Shown here: positions 17,495 through 29,734 of the stretch, piece by piece
How positions within the stretch are numbered: position 1 is the stretch's first letter
How the letters are laid out: each line of letters begins with the position of its first letter
Assembly (NCBI GenBank): GCA_014584395.1
Contig: JACTMY010000011.1
Coordinates: forward strand, 120,312 to 184,311
Direction of reading: 5' to 3'
Source: Planctomycetota bacterium
Lineage (GTDB): Bacteria; Planctomycetota; Planctomycetia; Gemmatales; HRBIN36
DNA: 64,000 nt
Notes under the pieces: generated by a model
What the model was told of the DNA's origin: nothing
The model's database searches: none
Seen by the model: only the letters and a program-made list of their open reading frames with translations
Position numbers and translations under genes: made by a program

Positions 17495-17518
17495 TATTCA
17501 TCAATGCTGATGATCCAC

Positions 17519-19636
17519 TTAACTCTCCTCCAAACCCAGCAGTTTTCTCAGGACCTCATCCGGAGCGGGAGCGTATTGCCGAGGCTCCATGGTATAGCTG
17601 GCTCTTCCCTGGCTCAAACTGCGAACGGCATCCGCATAATCGAACATGCGCGCCAAGGGAACCAGTGCCTCCACAGATCGCAATGGACCGCGCACGTGCA
17701 TCTCTGTGATCTCCGCCCGCCGCGCTTGTAAATCAGCCGTGATCGGCCCTAAATATTGTTCAGGAACGGTCACTTCGAGATGCATGACGGGCTCGAGCAG
17801 GACGATGTTTTCTCGAACCGCGTGGTTAATCGCATCCGCGGCAGCAATTTGACAGGCGACTTCATTCGTCTCCGTCTCATGTAGTTGAACATCCAGCAGC
17901 GTCACCTTCACGTCGATCACGGGATAGCCGACTTCCCCGGAAGACAAGGCGGCGCGGATGCCCTGTTCGATGGCGGCGGCGAAAGTCGCGTTGAGCTTTG
18001 CCGATGGAACGCGGTTTTCAATCACGATGGGTTGAGCCCCCTTGTGGTGCTCCACTAGGAGTTCGACTTTCGCAAAAAGGGTCGTGCCGCCCGTGGAGCG
18101 ATGGCATTCACCCCAAAGTCGCTTGCTTTTCTTGATCGTTTCCCGATAACTCACGCGCGGCTTGCCTACCCGCACTTTGAGCTTAAAGTCCTCTTTTAAG
18201 CGGTGCGTCTTTACTTCGAGATGCAAGACCCCCATCCCATTCATGAGGGTTTGCCCCGTCTCGCTGTCCACGTACCAACGAAAGGTGGGATCTTCCCGAG
18301 TGAGCAAATGGAGCGTGTTCTCCAGCTTGGCCTTATCGGAGGAACTTTCCGGTTCAACGGACATGCTGACCACGGTTTCCGCGAACTTGATTTGTTCGAG
18401 CAGAATGGGGTGCTGCGGATCGCACAGCGTGTCGCCGGTGATGGACTCCTTAGGCCCGGTGGCCGCTACGATGTCTCCCGCACTGGCCGCGTCGAGAATG
18501 TCCTTGTTGCTGGGATCGGCATGCACGTGGTAGAGTTTGGTCAGAAACTCCTTGCATTCGCGGCCTGGATTGAAAACGCGGCTGTTGGCTTTTACATGCC
18601 CCGAGTAAATCCGCAAGTAGAAGAGTTCGCCATGTGGATCGGCTTGAATCTTGAAGACCAAAGCGGCAAAGGGTTCTTGGCTGTCGGGCTTGCGCGTTTC
18701 GTCTTTGTCTTTTTTCGGATGCCTTCCCACCACGGGTGGACGATCCAGCGGACTAGGCAAATAACGAATCACGCCATCCAAGAGAAGCTGCACGCCCATG
18801 TGTTCGCGGCCTGAGCCGCAAAATACCGGTTGAATCTCGTTCCGCAGCGTCCGTTGCCGAATGAGCTGGATCACGGGTTCGGGCGGCACCTCCTTCCCCT
18901 CCAGCAAGGAAGAAGTGATCAAATCCTCGTCATCTTTCTCGGTGAGAATATCCAACAGCTTCTCACGATAGCGCTGCGCTTCCTGCAGCAGCGATTCGGG
19001 GATAGGCTCGCGGCGCAGCGTCTTGCCATCGTTGCGGCCCGGCTGGCTGGCCGTGAAATAACAGGCTTCCATGGCGATTAGATCGACGACCCCGCAAAAC
19101 GGGCGGTCGCTGTCCTTGATCGACCCGCTGCCGATGGGCATGGTGACGGGAACCGGCCGCGCCTGCAGGCGCTGCTGCACTTGCGCGCACGCATGGTCGA
19201 AATGCGCGCCAACGATGTCCATTTTGTTGATGAAGATTAGCCGTGGAACGTTATATTTGTCGGCTTGCCGCCATACGGTTTCGGATTGTGCTTCAACCCC
19301 TTTTTGGGCGTCAAAGACCACGATGGCGCCGTCCAGGACGCGCAAGGAGCGCTCCACTTCGGCCGTGAAATCGACATGTCCGGGGGTATCGATCAAGTTG
19401 ACTTGATAACCGTGCCATTGCATGGGCACGCAGGCGCTTTGAATGGTGATCCCTTTTTCGCGCTCCAGATCCATCCAATCGGTTTCGGTCGTGCCCTCAT
19501 CCACGCCACCCAGGCGATGAATGGCCCCCGCATAGTAGAGCATGTGCTCGGTCGTGGTGGTTTTGCCGGCATCGATATGGGCGATGACGCCGATATTGCG
19601 GATGAGGTGAAGATTATGTTGACGACCACCGGCCAT
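17519..19636 (-). CDS. fusA: Elongation factor G
   Basis: 705 residues from the ATG that begins MAGGRQHNLHLIRNIG, with AGGG just upstream; an in-frame ATG 27 bases earlier has no site. GTPase catalysing ribosomal translocation. P-loop AHIDAGKTTTTEHM, switch I with REKGITIQSA, switch II DTPGHVDFTAEVERSLRVLDGA, NKMD specificity loop, then domain II, domain IV with GYPVIDVKVTLLD, and domain V with GRASYTMEPRQYAPAP. It is the last gene of the minus-strand super-cluster, 105 bases after rpsG, in the usual str order. Some loops diverge from proteobacterial EF-G (HRLGGVDEGTTETDWMD), but all G motifs are intact. Confidence 0.96.
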   Translation of the reverse strand: MAGGRQHNLHLIRNIGVIAHIDAGKTTTTEHMLYYAGAIHRLGGVDEGTTETDWMDLEREKGITIQSACVPMQWHGYQVNLIDTPGHVDFTAEVERSLRVLDGAIVVFDAQKGVEAQSETVWRQADKYNVPRLIFINKMDIVGAHFDHACAQVQQRLQARPVPVTMPIGSGSIKDSDRPFCGVVDLIAMEACYFTASQPGRNDGKTLRREPIPESLLQEAQRYREKLLDILTEKDDEDLITSSLLEGKEVPPEPVIQLIRQRTLRNEIQPVFCGSGREHMGVQLLLDGVIRYLPSPLDRPPVVGRHPKKDKDETRKPDSQEPFAALVFKIQADPHGELFYLRIYSGHVKANSRVFNPGRECKEFLTKLYHVHADPSNKDILDAASAGDIVAATGPKESITGDTLCDPQHPILLEQIKFAETVVSMSVEPESSSDKAKLENTLHLLTREDPTFRWYVDSETGQTLMNGMGVLHLEVKTHRLKEDFKLKVRVGKPRVSYRETIKKSKRLWGECHRSTGGTTLFAKVELLVEHHKGAQPIVIENRVPSAKLNATFAAAIEQGIRAALSSGEVGYPVIDVKVTLLDVQLHETETNEVACQIAAADAINHAVRENIVLLEPVMHLEVTVPEQYLGPITADLQARRAEITEMHVRGPLRSVEALVPLARMFDYADAVRSLSQGRASYTMEPRQYAPAPDEVLRKLLGLEES

Positions 19637-19741
19637 GTTCACCCTATCCAATGAAGAAGGCATCGGGCAAACCGCATCAGTTGGGCGTGGTTCCTGATGG
19701 TGCTTGCCGGATGCCTTGCGTGCCCCGCGTGCGCGTCACGA

Positions 19742-20218
19742 TTACCAGGCAAAATGGCTAAAGGCCTTATTGGCTTCGGCCATTTTGATGGTTTGTTCCC
19801 GTTTCGACATGGCCTCGCCTTCGCGGCGATACGCGGACATCAACTCTTCCGCGAGCCGCAAATACATCGGCTTGCCTTTTTTCCCTCGGGCCGACCCGAT
19901 GATCCAACGAAACGCAAGGCTTTGTTTGCGCTGCGGATTGACGGGCATCGGGACCTGGTACGTCGCCCCACCCACGCGGCGGGAGCGAACTTCGAGGGTC
20001 GGTTTCACGTTTTCCACCGCTTGCTCGAATACTTCCACGGGATTGGCTTCTCTCATGCGGGCCTTGATCTGATCCAAGGCGCGATAAAAGACCTGCTGGG
20101 CCACGGATTTTTTGCCGTCCCACATCAGGCAATTAATGAATTTGCTCGCCAGCAGCGAATTAAAAACCGGGTCTGGCTTCAAGGTTTCAGCGCTGGCCGT
20201 TCGTTTCTTCAATGCCAT
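19742..20218 (-). CDS. rpsG: 30S ribosomal protein S7
   Basis: 158 residues, the normal length. It nucleates assembly of the 30S head by binding the 3' domain of 16S rRNA. Diagnostic segments are [40 protein letters not shown], and [23 protein letters not shown] with [15 protein letters not shown] near the end. Lies between the small zinc-ribbon gene and fusA, in the str order. Confidence 0.97.
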   Translation of the reverse strand: MALKKRTASAETLKPDPVFNSLLASKFINCLMWDGKKSVAQQVFYRALDQIKARMREANPVEVFEQAVENVKPTLEVRSRRVGGATYQVPMPVNPQRKQSLAFRWIIGSARGKKGKPMYLRLAEELMSAYRREGEAMSKREQTIKMAEANKAFSHFAW

Positions 20219-20295
20219 GGAATACTTCTCTCGATCAAGGCTTCAAATGCCGGGTTCATGCGAACCTTTATTGTAGCAACTCCATCGGCTCGTGG

Positions 20296-20535
20296 TCAGT
20301 TGCGCGACGGAATTGGGCCTCCACAAGGCGACCGGCTCGGTTCGACGCTGATGACCTCGCCCGTCGGGTGAAAGTGAATGGCGTGATATTTGCCGCAGCC
20401 ATAGCAAGGAGCGTCGGTCTTGGCGGTAATTCGAGGTCCCGCTGCCAAGCTTGCTCCGCTGCAGTGGACCGTGAGATAAGTGATTTGATCACAATGCGTG
20501 CAAGCGAACGACAAATCCAATAATAGCTCAGTCAT
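20296..20535 (-). CDS. Small two-CxxC zinc-ribbon-like protein between rpsL and rpsG
   Basis: 79 residues starting MTELLLDLSFACTHC. Two pairs of cysteines, Cys12-x2-Cys15 and Cys44-x2-Cys47, with His residues next to them (THC, KYHAIHF), are spaced as in a zinc ribbon. The segment CYGCGKYHAIHFHPTGEV forms a probable beta-hairpin. The C-terminus is Pro/Ser-rich. No named family recognised. The frame is open further upstream into rpsL, but that part is Arg/Ser-rich and is a shadow of rpsL, and no other start fits. The ribosome-binding site is weak, so translation may be coupled. Position inside the rpsL-rpsG pair implies co-expression with ribosomal proteins. Confidence 0.65.
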   Translation of the reverse strand: MTELLLDLSFACTHCDQITYLTVHCSGASLAAGPRITAKTDAPCYGCGKYHAIHFHPTGEVISVEPSRSPCGGPIPSRN

Positions 20536-20636
20536 GTTTCTGGGCTCATCAAGGAAGTGCGGATGAAAACCATCGATGACGACGACGTTCGGAGTCAAAC
20601 TGCGGGCAGCAGTCGATCCGGAACCAAGGAGGCGCG

Positions 20637-21011
20637 CTATTTGCCGCCGCGCTTGGCACCGTACTTCGAGCGAGCTTGCTTGCGGTCCGCGACGCCCTGC
20701 GAATCGAGCACGCCGCGAACGATGTGATAGCGCACTCCGGGGAGATCGCGCACGCGGCCTCCCCGAACGAGAACGACTGAGTGTTCTTGCAAATTGTGGC
20801 CTTCGCCGGGAATGTAGGCCGTGACTTCGATGCCGTTCGACAAACGAACGCGCGCCACCTTCCGCAAGGCGGAATTGGGTTTCTTGGGAGTCATCGTCTT
20901 CACTTGCAGACAAACACCCCGCTTTTGCGGGCATGCTTGCATCGCTGGATGCTTCGCGCGGCGATGCTGCGGCACTCGCGCGCGTTTGACTAGCTGATTA
21001 ATCGTCGGCAT
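20637..21011 (-). CDS. rpsL: 30S ribosomal protein S12
   Basis: 124 residues starting [13 protein letters not shown], with GGAAAGAG before the ATG; it aligns with E. coli S12 without gaps up to residue 88. Part of the decoding centre. [25 protein letters not shown] and [28 protein letters not shown] are all present. Lys43 is kept, but residue 88, Lys in E. coli, is Arg here. In E. coli and Mycobacterium the K88R change gives streptomycin resistance. Follows rpoC by 151 bases. Confidence 0.97.
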   Translation of the reverse strand: MPTINQLVKRARVPQHRRAKHPAMQACPQKRGVCLQVKTMTPKKPNSALRKVARVRLSNGIEVTAYIPGEGHNLQEHSVVLVRGGRVRDLPGVRYHIVRGVLDSQGVADRKQARSKYGAKRGGK

Positions 21012-21162
21012 ACACTCTTTCCGTTTCACGTCTTGTTGAATTCCATGCCCTGGTCGATGTTAGCGACCGCGGGCCTGGTGCATTTACAGGGCTGAAAAAG
21101 CAATCGTACAGTCAAATCAACCAACGTCAAGTAGATATTTGACGCCGTGAACAAGGGCTTCA

Positions 21163-24100
21163 TTATTCGATGGCCGCCGTCTCCACGACCGCCTTGGGCT
21201 TGACCGGCGGCGCGATCGCGCTGTCGGGCAAGCCAAGTTCGGGATTGATTTTCACTTCGGAATCCAAATGCGTCTTGAAGCCCGTCCCTGCCGGGATCAA
21301 GTGGCCAAGAATGACGTTTTCCTTGAGCCCCACGAGATTGTCCTTCTTGCCAGCGAGGGCCGCCTCGGTCAGCACTTTGGTGGTTTCCTGGAAGCTCGCG
21401 GCGGAGATGAAGCTTTCGGAAGAAACGGCCGCCTTGGTAATCCCCAACAATTGCACGCTGCACGTGGACAATTGCGGATGCGACCAACTCGGCGCCTTGC
21501 CGCCTTCATCCTCGACCCGCGCCTTCTCTTGTTCGTAAGTCTGTTTATCGAGGATGTCGCCCGCCTTGAATTGCGAATCGCCGGGGTCCTTCACCTTGAC
21601 GCATTTCTTCAACCGTTCGTTGGTTTCTCGGAAAATAAAGCGGTCGATCATGGCCCCGGGCAGCAATTTCGTGTCGCCCACCTCCTCGACGCGAACCTTG
21701 CGCAGCATTTGCGCGATGATGATTTCGATGTGTTTATCATCGATATCGACGCGCTGACTGCGATAGACGTTTTGAATTTCTTGCAGCAGGTATTGTTGCA
21801 GGGCTTCCGTCCCACTGATGCGCAAGATGTCGTGAGGCACAAGCGGCCCCGCCACCAGCGGCTCGCCCTCGCGCACATAGTCGCCGCCATGGACGCGCAG
21901 CTGCTTGCCGTGGGGGATCAAATGCTCGCGCGGCTCGCCGATCGGCTTGCCCTTGTCATCCACGGCATGGATGAGAATTTTCCGCTTGCCGCGGGTGCGT
22001 TCGCTGGCCAACTCGACCTTGCCCGCCATCTCCGCGATGACCGCGGGTTCCTTGGGCCGCCGCGCCTCGAAAATTTCCGTGACGCGCGGCAGGCCGCCTG
22101 TGATATCCTGCGTCCCCTGCGCTTCGCGGGGCGTCTTGGCGAGCAAGGTGCCGGCTGATACTTGCTGCCCGTCGCGCACCACCAGGTGGGCCTTTTCGGG
22201 GATGTAATAGACGTCGAGGATTTGCCCCTGATCGTCCACGACCTCGATGCTCGGATGCTTGTCTCCCTTGTGCTCCATGATGATAAAGCGCTTGAGGCCG
22301 CCGGTGTCCGTTTCTTCGCGCAGCGTTTCGCCGGGGATGATGTCGACCAAGCGGACTTTCCCGCCAATTTCCGTGAGAATGGGCGTATTGTGCGGATCCC
22401 ACGTGCACAACACTTGGCCCACGTGGACCTGTTGCCCTTCATCCACCTTCAGTTCAGCGCCATTCGGGATGGGATACTTGTCGAGTTCTCGGCCGCGAGC
22501 GTCCACGAGAATTATCTCGCCGTTTCGGGTCAAGGCAATCTTTTCATTTTTGTCGTTGACAATAGAGTTGATGCGTTCAAATTTGACGGCACCCGCGCGT
22601 TTGGCTTTCACATCGTTGTCGGCGACGATGTTCTTAGCCACGCCGCCGATGTGGAACGTACGCATGGTCAATTGCGTGCCGGGTTCGCCGATGGATTGTG
22701 CGGCGATGATGCCCACCGCCATCCCATCCTCCACCAAGGCGCCTGTGGATAAATCCATGCCGTAACACAGCTGGCAAATGCCCAGGGCCGCCTGGCAATT
22801 CATGGGACTGCGGACTTGAATCTTGTCGATGCCCATCCCTTCGATGCGGCGGGCGATATCCAGCGTGATCATCTGATTCTCATGCACGATGATCTCATCG
22901 GTGATTGGATCGACGATATTATTCAGGCTGACGCGGCCGCGAATGGCCTCGGCCAAGCTGCGTTCGACTTCCTCGCCCTTGTAAAGAACGCCCTTGGTCA
23001 TCCCCTGCTTGGTGCCGCAGTCCATGCAGGTGATGACGACGTTTTGTGCCACGTCGGCGAGTTTGCGCGTCAGGTAGCCCGAATCCGCCGTCTTCAAGGC
23101 GGTATCGGCCAAGCCCTTGCGCGCCCCGTGCGTGGAGCTGAAATATTCGAGCACGGACAGCCCCTCGCGGAAGTTGGCCTTGATGGGCGTCTCGATGATC
23201 TGGCCCGAAGGTTTGGCCATCAAGCCGCGCATGCCCGCCAATTGGCGAATCTGTTCCACGCCGCCGCGCGCGCCCGAATGGGCCATCAAAAAAATGGGAT
23301 TCAGATATTGTTGACCGTTGCGGACGTCGTTCGCCAAGTCTTTCATCATCTGCTTCGTGATCTCTTCCCGCGCGTGCGACCACACATCGATGATCTTGTT
23401 GTAGCGCTCGCCTTCGGCAATCAGGCCTTTCTGGTAGCTGCGTTGGATCTTTTCCACTTCCTTCTCCGCCTCGCGCAGCACTTGATCCTTGTTGCCGGGC
23501 GTGCGCAGATCGTCCGTGGCGAAACTGAGGCCCGAGCGGGTGGCTTCGCGGAAGCCGGTGTCCTTCATGCGATCGAGCAAGTCGATGGTTTCGCGGCGGC
23601 CCAAACGTTCATAACAATCCGCAATGATGCGGGCCAGGTACTTGCTGCTCAGGGACAAGTCATAGAAAGGCATTTGCGGCCGGAGAATGTCGTTGAAGAG
23701 CACTCGCCCCACCGTTGTGCTTACGAGGCGGTTGCTTTTGCGCGGCAAGACGTCCAGCTTGCCATTGATCTCGGACACCACCTTTTTGTCGATGGGCAAG
23801 CGGACCTTGATGCGCGCGTGCAAGCCCACGCGCTTTTGGGCAAAGGCCATGTGGACTTCATTGACGTCGCTGAAGACCATCCCTTCGCCAAATTCACCGT
23901 CGCGCGCCGCCGTCATGAAATAACAGCCCATGACGATGTCCTGGCTGGGGGAGATAATCGGCTGGCCGTTGGCGGGGCTGAAGATGTTGTTGGTGGCCAT
24001 CATCAGCACCGTCGCTTCGACCTGAGCTTCGATCGAAAGCGGCAAATGGACCGCCATTTGATCGCCATCGAAATCCGCATTGAAGCCTTTGCAGACCAAG

Positions 24101-25452
24101 GGGTGAATGCGAATCGCATTGCCTTCGATGAGCACGGGTTCAAATGCTTGAATGCCCATGCGGTGCAGCGTGGGGGCGCGATTGAGGAGCACGGGATGAT
24201 TCTTGGTCACTTCCTCAAGAATATCCCACACTTCTTCCGCCTTGCGCTCCAGCATCTTCTTCGCCGATTTGATCGTATCGGCATGGCCCAGTTCCTTGAG
24301 GCGGCGAATGATGAACGGCTGGAACAATTCCAAGGCGATCTTCTTGGGCAAACCGCATTGGTGCAGTTTCAGCTCCGGCCCGACGACGATGACCGAGCGC
24401 GCGGAATAATCGACGCGCTTGCCCAGCAAGTTTTCGCGAAAGCGTCCTTGCTTGCCCTTGATCATGTCCGTCAAGGACTTGAGCGGCCGATTCGAGGAGC
24501 CGAGCACGGGCCGCTTGCAGCGGCCATTGTCGAAGAGAGCGTCCACGGATTGCTGCAGCATCCGCTTTTCGTTGCGAATGATGACTTCGGGAGCGTTGAG
24601 ATCGACCAGCTTTTTCAAGCGGTTGTTGCGATTGATGATGCGGCGATACAGGTCGTTCAAATCACTGGTGGCGAAATTACCGCTGTCCAGGAGCACCAGG
24701 GGGCGCAGATCCGGCGGAATGACCGGAATGCATTCGAGGACCATCCATTCCGGGCGGTTTTCACTATCGCGGAGGTTTTCGACCACCTTGAGGCGCTTCG
24801 TCAGGTCTTTTTGCTTTTGCTTGGAGTTCTTGACGTTTTCCTTGGCCAGGTCGGCGCGCAGTTGCGCGGCGAGCTTGACCAAATCCAAGCGTTCGAGCAG
24901 CTTTTTGATCGCCTCGGCGCCCATGTCGGCGTCGAACGTGTCTCCATACATTTCGCGCGCCTTGCGATATTCCTCTTCCGTGAGCAGTTGTTTTTCTTTG
25001 AGCGGCGTTTCCCCCGGGTCGATCACGACGTAATCCTGGTAGTAAATAATTTTTTCCAGGCTCACGGTCTTCATTTCCAGGAGCGTTCCAAGGCGGCTGG
25101 GCATCGCCTTGAAAAACCAGATATGCACGACGGGGGAAGCCAGTTCAATGTGCCCCATCCGTTTGCGGCGCACCCGGCTATGCGTGACTTTCACGCCGCA
25201 GCGGTCGCAGACCATGCCTTTGTACTTCATGCCGCGGTATTTGCCGCAGGTGCATTCCCAGTCCTTTTCGGGGCCAAAAATGCGCTCGCAGAACAGGCCG
25301 TCTTTTTCCGGCTTGTAGGTCCGGTAGTTGATGGTTTCTGGTTTCTTAATCTCGCCAAACGACCAACTGCGAATGTCATGGGGGCTGGCTAGGCGAATCT
25401 GAACGCCCGCATAATCATTGATCCGATCGTAGGAAATTTCGCCCGTGCTCAC
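21163..25452 (-). CDS. rpoC: RNA polymerase beta' subunit
   Basis: 1429 residues, a normal length. First zinc site Cys67, Cys69, Cys82, Cys85; double-psi barrel with NADFDGDQM at 458-466, placing the catalytic Mg2+ aspartates at 460, 462 and 464 exactly as in E. coli; bridge/trigger region near [20 protein letters not shown]; second zinc site with CMDCG and [13 protein letters not shown]; and a long C-terminal set of sandwich-barrel repeats. [16 protein letters not shown] and [16 protein letters not shown] are typical. The C-terminal 70 residues form a tail ending in VVETAAIE. It sits 95 bases behind rpoB, so the two are surely cotranscribed. Confidence 0.98.
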   Translation of the reverse strand: MSTGEISYDRINDYAGVQIRLASPHDIRSWSFGEIKKPETINYRTYKPEKDGLFCERIFGPEKDWECTCGKYRGMKYKGMVCDRCGVKVTHSRVRRKRMGHIELASPVVHIWFFKAMPSRLGTLLEMKTVSLEKIIYYQDYVVIDPGETPLKEKQLLTEEEYRKAREMYGDTFDADMGAEAIKKLLERLDLVKLAAQLRADLAKENVKNSKQKQKDLTKRLKVVENLRDSENRPEWMVLECIPVIPPDLRPLVLLDSGNFATSDLNDLYRRIINRNNRLKKLVDLNAPEVIIRNEKRMLQQSVDALFDNGRCKRPVLGSSNRPLKSLTDMIKGKQGRFRENLLGKRVDYSARSVIVVGPELKLHQCGLPKKIALELFQPFIIRRLKELGHADTIKSAKKMLERKAEEVWDILEEVTKNHPVLLNRAPTLHRMGIQAFEPVLIEGNAIRIHPLVCKGFNADFDGDQMAVHLPLSIEAQVEATVLMMATNNIFSPANGQPIISPSQDIVMGCYFMTAARDGEFGEGMVFSDVNEVHMAFAQKRVGLHARIKVRLPIDKKVVSEINGKLDVLPRKSNRLVSTTVGRVLFNDILRPQMPFYDLSLSSKYLARIIADCYERLGRRETIDLLDRMKDTGFREATRSGLSFATDDLRTPGNKDQVLREAEKEVEKIQRSYQKGLIAEGERYNKIIDVWSHAREEITKQMMKDLANDVRNGQQYLNPIFLMAHSGARGGVEQIRQLAGMRGLMAKPSGQIIETPIKANFREGLSVLEYFSSTHGARKGLADTALKTADSGYLTRKLADVAQNVVITCMDCGTKQGMTKGVLYKGEEVERSLAEAIRGRVSLNNIVDPITDEIIVHENQMITLDIARRIEGMGIDKIQVRSPMNCQAALGICQLCYGMDLSTGALVEDGMAVGIIAAQSIGEPGTQLTMRTFHIGGVAKNIVADNDVKAKRAGAVKFERINSIVNDKNEKIALTRNGEIILVDARGRELDKYPIPNGAELKVDEGQQVHVGQVLCTWDPHNTPILTEIGGKVRLVDIIPGETLREETDTGGLKRFIIMEHKGDKHPSIEVVDDQGQILDVYYIPEKAHLVVRDGQQVSAGTLLAKTPREAQGTQDITGGLPRVTEIFEARRPKEPAVIAEMAGKVELASERTRGKRKILIHAVDDKGKPIGEPREHLIPHGKQLRVHGGDYVREGEPLVAGPLVPHDILRISGTEALQQYLLQEIQNVYRSQRVDIDDKHIEIIIAQMLRKVRVEEVGDTKLLPGAMIDRFIFRETNERLKKCVKVKDPGDSQFKAGDILDKQTYEQEKARVEDEGGKAPSWSHPQLSTCSVQLLGITKAAVSSESFISAASFQETTKVLTEAALAGKKDNLVGLKENVILGHLIPAGTGFKTHLDSEVKINPELGLPDSAIAPPVKPKAVVETAAIE

Positions 25453-25547
25453 GGATGGCCTCCCGGATGGAAGAATCTGATGGTTTCGCTCTTTTTGTTG
25501 CTCGGCGACCGGCTGCGCAAGCCGCCGGTGCCCGTCAAGCGTTCGGA

Positions 25548-28500
25548 TCAGACACGTTTTTTAATCAGTTGCATGTTTAAACCCAAGCCGCGAATTTCGT
25601 TGGTGAGGACCTCGAAGCTGGCCGGTGTGCCGGCTTCGAGCGAGTTTTCTCCCTTGACCATGGATTCGTAGATCTTGGTTCGCCCTTCGACGTCGTCGCT
25701 CTTGACGGTCAGGAGTTCTTGAAGGATGTAGGCAGCGCCGTAAGCCTCCAAGGCCCACACTTCCATTTCACCAAACCGCTGGCCGCCAAATCGAGCCTTG
25801 CCGCCGAGCGGCTGCTGCGTGATGAGCGAGTACGGCCCCGTGGCGCGGGCATGCACCTTGTCGTCGACCAGATGATGGAGTTTCATCATGTAGATGAAGC
25901 CCACGGTGACCTGTTGCTCGAAGGGCTCACCCGTGCGGCCATCATGCAGGACAGCTTTGCCATTTTCAGGCAGACCCGCTTCCTTTAAACAGGCGCGGAT
26001 TTCTTCTTCCGTGGCCCCATCGAAGACGGGGGTCACGGCGCGGAAACCCAATTTTTCAGCCGCCCAACCCAAGTGGGTCTCCAAGATTTGGCCGACGTTC
26101 ATGCGGCTAGGCACGCCCAGGGGGTTGAGCAAGATATCGACGGGCGTTCCATCCGACAAAAAGGGCATGTCCTCTTCGGGCAGGATTTTGGAAATGACGC
26201 CTTTGTTGCCGTGGCGGCCCGCCATTTTATCGCCCACGGAGATGGTCCGTTTCGTGGCGATGTAGACTTTCACCATTTGTTGCACGCCGGAGGGAAGTTC
26301 ATCGCCCCGTTTGAGGTGGTTGAGCTTGCGATCCCTCTCATCGACGAGAAGAACGATGCGATCCAGCGCGGCCTTGAACAGGTCCTCGCACTGCTTGCGG
26401 CGATCCGCGCTGCGAATGTCCAAGGCGTCCAGGCGAAAGCCTTCCGGATGCTTGCTGGCCATCTTCATGGCAAAGTCGGCAAGGACTTTCTCGTCCTTTT
26501 CGCTGGTCAAGGATCGGCCGCTCAGCGGATCCTTGATCTCCTTGCGATCCAACACGCCCTGAACGGCCTCGATGAACGTGCGAAATTCGGCGGCCAAGGT
26601 ATGCGTGTATTGGTGATTGATCTCCTTTTCCTGTTTTTCAATCTTCTTGCGCTCCTCCTCGGCCATCGCAGCTCGCCGGCTGAAGCGTTCTGTGTGAATC
26701 ACGATGCCTTCAATTCCCGAGGGCACCTCGAGGCTGTCGTTTTTCACGTCTTCGCCCGCGCGGCCGAAAATGGCATGCAGCAGTTTTTCCTCGGGCGTGA
26801 GTTCGCTCTTGGACTTCGGCGAAACCTTGCCCACCAGGATATCCCCCGGCTTGACGAACGTGCCGATGTGGACCACCCCATGATCGTCCAAATTGGCCAA
26901 GGCCTTCGGAGAAACGTTGGGGATGTCGCGGGTAAACTCTTCCTTGCCCAGTTTGGTTTCGCGGATTTCGATTTCAAATTCTTCGATGTGAATCGAAGTA
27001 AAGGTATCGTTCTTTACCAGCCTTTCGCTGATAATGATGGCGTCTTCGAAATTGTAGCCATCCCATGACATGAACGCGACGAGAACGTTTCGACCCAAGG
27101 CCAATTCGCCATTCTTGGTCGCGGCCGTATCCGCGATGATCTGGCCTTTTTTCACCTTTTGGCCCATTTTGACCACGGGCTTCTGGTTCAAGCAGGTGCG
27201 CTCATTCAGGCCGACAAATTTGCGAAGCACGAATTCCTGATCATCGACGCGAATGCGATCGGCGTCCACGTACGTCACCGTGCCGGCTTTCTCCGCGCGA
27301 ACGACCATGCCGCTGTTGCGCGGCACCTCAATCTCCATGCCCGTGCCAACAATGGGCGGCTCGGTGATCAGAAGCGGCACAGCTTGCCGCTGCATATTGG
27401 AACCCATCAAGGCGCGATTGGCATCGTCATGCTCCAAAAAGGGAATCAAGCCCGCCGACACGCCCACCATTTGCCGCGGCGAAACGTCGATGAATTGCAC
27501 TTTTTCACCCGGCACATAACCGAAGTCGCCGGCGTAGCGCGCGATCACTTTATCCGAGGCAATTTTGCCATGATCGACGGGGGCATCGGCGGGCGCCAAG
27601 TAAACTTGCGATTCCTCGTGTGCACGCAGCCAAACAGTCTCCTCCAAAAGTTTCCTATTGTGCAGCTTGCGATAGGGCGTGATCAAGAAGCCGTATTCAT
27701 CCACTCGCGCATAAATGCTCAGGCTCGAAATCAAGCCGATGTTGGTTCCTTCGGGGGTTTCAATTGGACAAATGCGGCCATAGTGGGAAATGTGAACGTC
27801 GCGCACTTCAAAGCCCGCGCGTTTGCGGTTGAGCCCGCCCGGCCCCAAGGCGCTGAGCCGGCGCTCATGCGTGAGCTGCGAAAGGGGATTGGTTTGATCA
27901 ACAACCTGGCTCAATTCGCCCCGCCCAAAAAAGTACTCGATGGCGGCGGACACGCTTTTGGGATTGATCAAGCTGCGCGGCGTCATGTCTTGCTGATCCT
28001 TGATGGACATGCGCTCCTGCACGGTGCGGCGCAGCTTCAGAAAGCCTTTGCGCAGTTCATCCGCGGCAAGTTCATCGATGGTCCGAAGCCGGCGATTGCC
28101 CAAGTGGTCGATGTCGTCCACGTGCCCCTGGCCCGAACGCAGCATGAGCAAGTAGCGAATGCAATTCAAAAGGTCAAGGGACTTGAGGCACATCTCCGAT
28201 TCGTCAATATCCTGATCAAATTTGCGATTGATGCGGAAGCGCCCCACCCGCCCCAGCCGGTAGCGATTCGGGTCGAGGAATTTCTCGCGGAATAACTCGC
28301 GGGCCTTCTCCAACTGCGGCGGATTGCCAGGCCGAAGCCGCTGATAGATTTTCAGCAAGGCTTCCTCGTGGGACGACGTGTTGTCTTCTTCCAGAGAATT
28401 CAGGATGATGGGATCGTGAACCTTGCCCAGCAACCGAATTTCCTTGATCTTGTTGGCCAGAAAGGTGTCGATTTGCCGCTTATTGAGCGTGTCGCCCGAT

Positions 28501-29285
28501 TCCGCCAACACCTCGCCGCTGTGGGCATCGATGACATCGCCCACGACCCGGCGTCCCTCCAAGGCCGGGGCATTTTCCGCGTTGACCTTGATGCTTTGCA
28601 CTTCATGAAACGCGGTGAGAATGTCGGCATCTGTGGACAGATCGGGGTCCATGGCGCGCAGCAGCGTCATGGCGGAAAACTTGCCGCTCTGATCGATGCG
28701 AATGCTGAACGTGTCGCGCTTGCTGACGTTGATTTCGATCCAACTGCCGCGCTCCGGGATGATGCGGCACGAATGAAGCTTGCGGTCCGCCCCTTCCAGC
28801 TCCATCGTAAAATCCACGCCGGGACTGCGATGCAATTGGCTGACCACGACGCGCTCGGCGCCATTGATGATGAATTCGCCGCCGCCGATCATGATCGGCA
28901 TGTCGCCGAGATACACTTCCTCTTCGACGGGCTGCTCTTTCACCAACCGCAGCCACACGCGGAAGGGGCGGCCATAAGTCAACCGGAGCTTGCGGCATTC
29001 ATCCGCGTCGTACCGCGGTTTGCCGAGCTCGTACTTGAGATATTCCAGGCGGATGGACTTGTCGTAACTTTCGATGGGAAAGACTTCTTGCAGCACGGCC
29101 TCCAAGCCGACGCAGGCGCGTTTTTCCGGCGCCTTATCATATTGGAGGAAACGATTATAAGATTCCGTTTGCACTTCCGTTAAATCAGGCACTTCGATCG
29201 CATCCCCGCGCCGGCCGAAATGGCGGATTTGCGTGGGGATTATCGTTCGCGGAATGGCGACAGATTTCGGTGCGGCAACGGACAT
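25548..29285 (-). CDS. rpoB: RNA polymerase beta subunit
   Basis: 1245 residues. The rifampicin pocket region reads [20 protein letters not shown], then [21 protein letters not shown]. It keeps the Gln, Asp, His, Arg and Ser contact positions, so no resistance change of the classical type is seen. Other signatures are [39 protein letters not shown], the Mg/NTP-site region [15 protein letters not shown] and the C-terminal [24 protein letters not shown]. Upstream is a 493-base gap from rplL, and rpoC follows. Confidence 0.98.
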   Translation of the reverse strand: MSVAAPKSVAIPRTIIPTQIRHFGRRGDAIEVPDLTEVQTESYNRFLQYDKAPEKRACVGLEAVLQEVFPIESYDKSIRLEYLKYELGKPRYDADECRKLRLTYGRPFRVWLRLVKEQPVEEEVYLGDMPIMIGGGEFIINGAERVVVSQLHRSPGVDFTMELEGADRKLHSCRIIPERGSWIEINVSKRDTFSIRIDQSGKFSAMTLLRAMDPDLSTDADILTAFHEVQSIKVNAENAPALEGRRVVGDVIDAHSGEVLAESGDTLNKRQIDTFLANKIKEIRLLGKVHDPIILNSLEEDNTSSHEEALLKIYQRLRPGNPPQLEKARELFREKFLDPNRYRLGRVGRFRINRKFDQDIDESEMCLKSLDLLNCIRYLLMLRSGQGHVDDIDHLGNRRLRTIDELAADELRKGFLKLRRTVQERMSIKDQQDMTPRSLINPKSVSAAIEYFFGRGELSQVVDQTNPLSQLTHERRLSALGPGGLNRKRAGFEVRDVHISHYGRICPIETPEGTNIGLISSLSIYARVDEYGFLITPYRKLHNRKLLEETVWLRAHEESQVYLAPADAPVDHGKIASDKVIARYAGDFGYVPGEKVQFIDVSPRQMVGVSAGLIPFLEHDDANRALMGSNMQRQAVPLLITEPPIVGTGMEIEVPRNSGMVVRAEKAGTVTYVDADRIRVDDQEFVLRKFVGLNERTCLNQKPVVKMGQKVKKGQIIADTAATKNGELALGRNVLVAFMSWDGYNFEDAIIISERLVKNDTFTSIHIEEFEIEIRETKLGKEEFTRDIPNVSPKALANLDDHGVVHIGTFVKPGDILVGKVSPKSKSELTPEEKLLHAIFGRAGEDVKNDSLEVPSGIEGIVIHTERFSRRAAMAEEERKKIEKQEKEINHQYTHTLAAEFRTFIEAVQGVLDRKEIKDPLSGRSLTSEKDEKVLADFAMKMASKHPEGFRLDALDIRSADRRKQCEDLFKAALDRIVLLVDERDRKLNHLKRGDELPSGVQQMVKVYIATKRTISVGDKMAGRHGNKGVISKILPEEDMPFLSDGTPVDILLNPLGVPSRMNVGQILETHLGWAAEKLGFRAVTPVFDGATEEEIRACLKEAGLPENGKAVLHDGRTGEPFEQQVTVGFIYMMKLHHLVDDKVHARATGPYSLITQQPLGGKARFGGQRFGEMEVWALEAYGAAYILQELLTVKSDDVEGRTKIYESMVKGENSLEAGTPASFEVLTNEIRGLGLNMQLIKKRV

Positions 29286-29734
29286 GGGTGCTTAGCTCCT
29301 TAGCAAACGCTGGCGATCGAACCGATCGCGTGGGGTGAGCTTCATGAAGTCGGACCTGGCGCAAATGTGCTGCATGATCAGGCGAGTCAAGTCTTCCAAT
29401 GCTCCGGCCAAAAGACAACGACGGGAAAAGGCTCGCGGTTCAAATCGAACCTCGACCTTTCCCCGATTCGCCCGCTGAGAGATAATCCGTACCCATGCCC
29501 GAGAAGGCTAGATCGTTCGCCGTGTGGCATGAAGACACGGTTGGGACCAAATAGAGCGGTAAACGACAACTGAATGCTGCGGTCAAAGTTGGCGTCCTTG
29601 GTGCCCATGAAATACAACAAGGCCAGCGCTTCGCGAAGAAACGCCGCCGCTGGGACTTCGTTGTCCTGGCACATCGGTGCACGGCGAAAGGCAAGCGTCC
29701 TTGGCCATCCCTTCATGAACCGAGCGCATGCATT
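29286..29734. other. Long rplL-rpoB intergenic region
   Basis: About 450 bases between the rplL hairpin and rpoB with no gene I can support. A 116-codon minus-strand frame exists (29387-29737), but it lacks a ribosome-binding site and a recognisable product. The stretch probably acts as a leader for rpoBC. Confidence 0.45.

Noticed and set aside
20296..20934. 212-codon version of the small zinc-ribbon gene reaching into rpsL
   Set aside because: The upstream part is an Arg/Ser-rich shadow of rpsL; only the last 79 codons look like protein.
22816..25392. 858-codon open frame opposite rpoC
   Set aside because: Mirror of GC-biased codons in rpoC; protein has no recognisable domain.
27159..28295. 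378-codon open frame opposite rpoB (and others at 26073 and 28368)
   Set aside because: Same antisense effect; rpoB is unmistakable.
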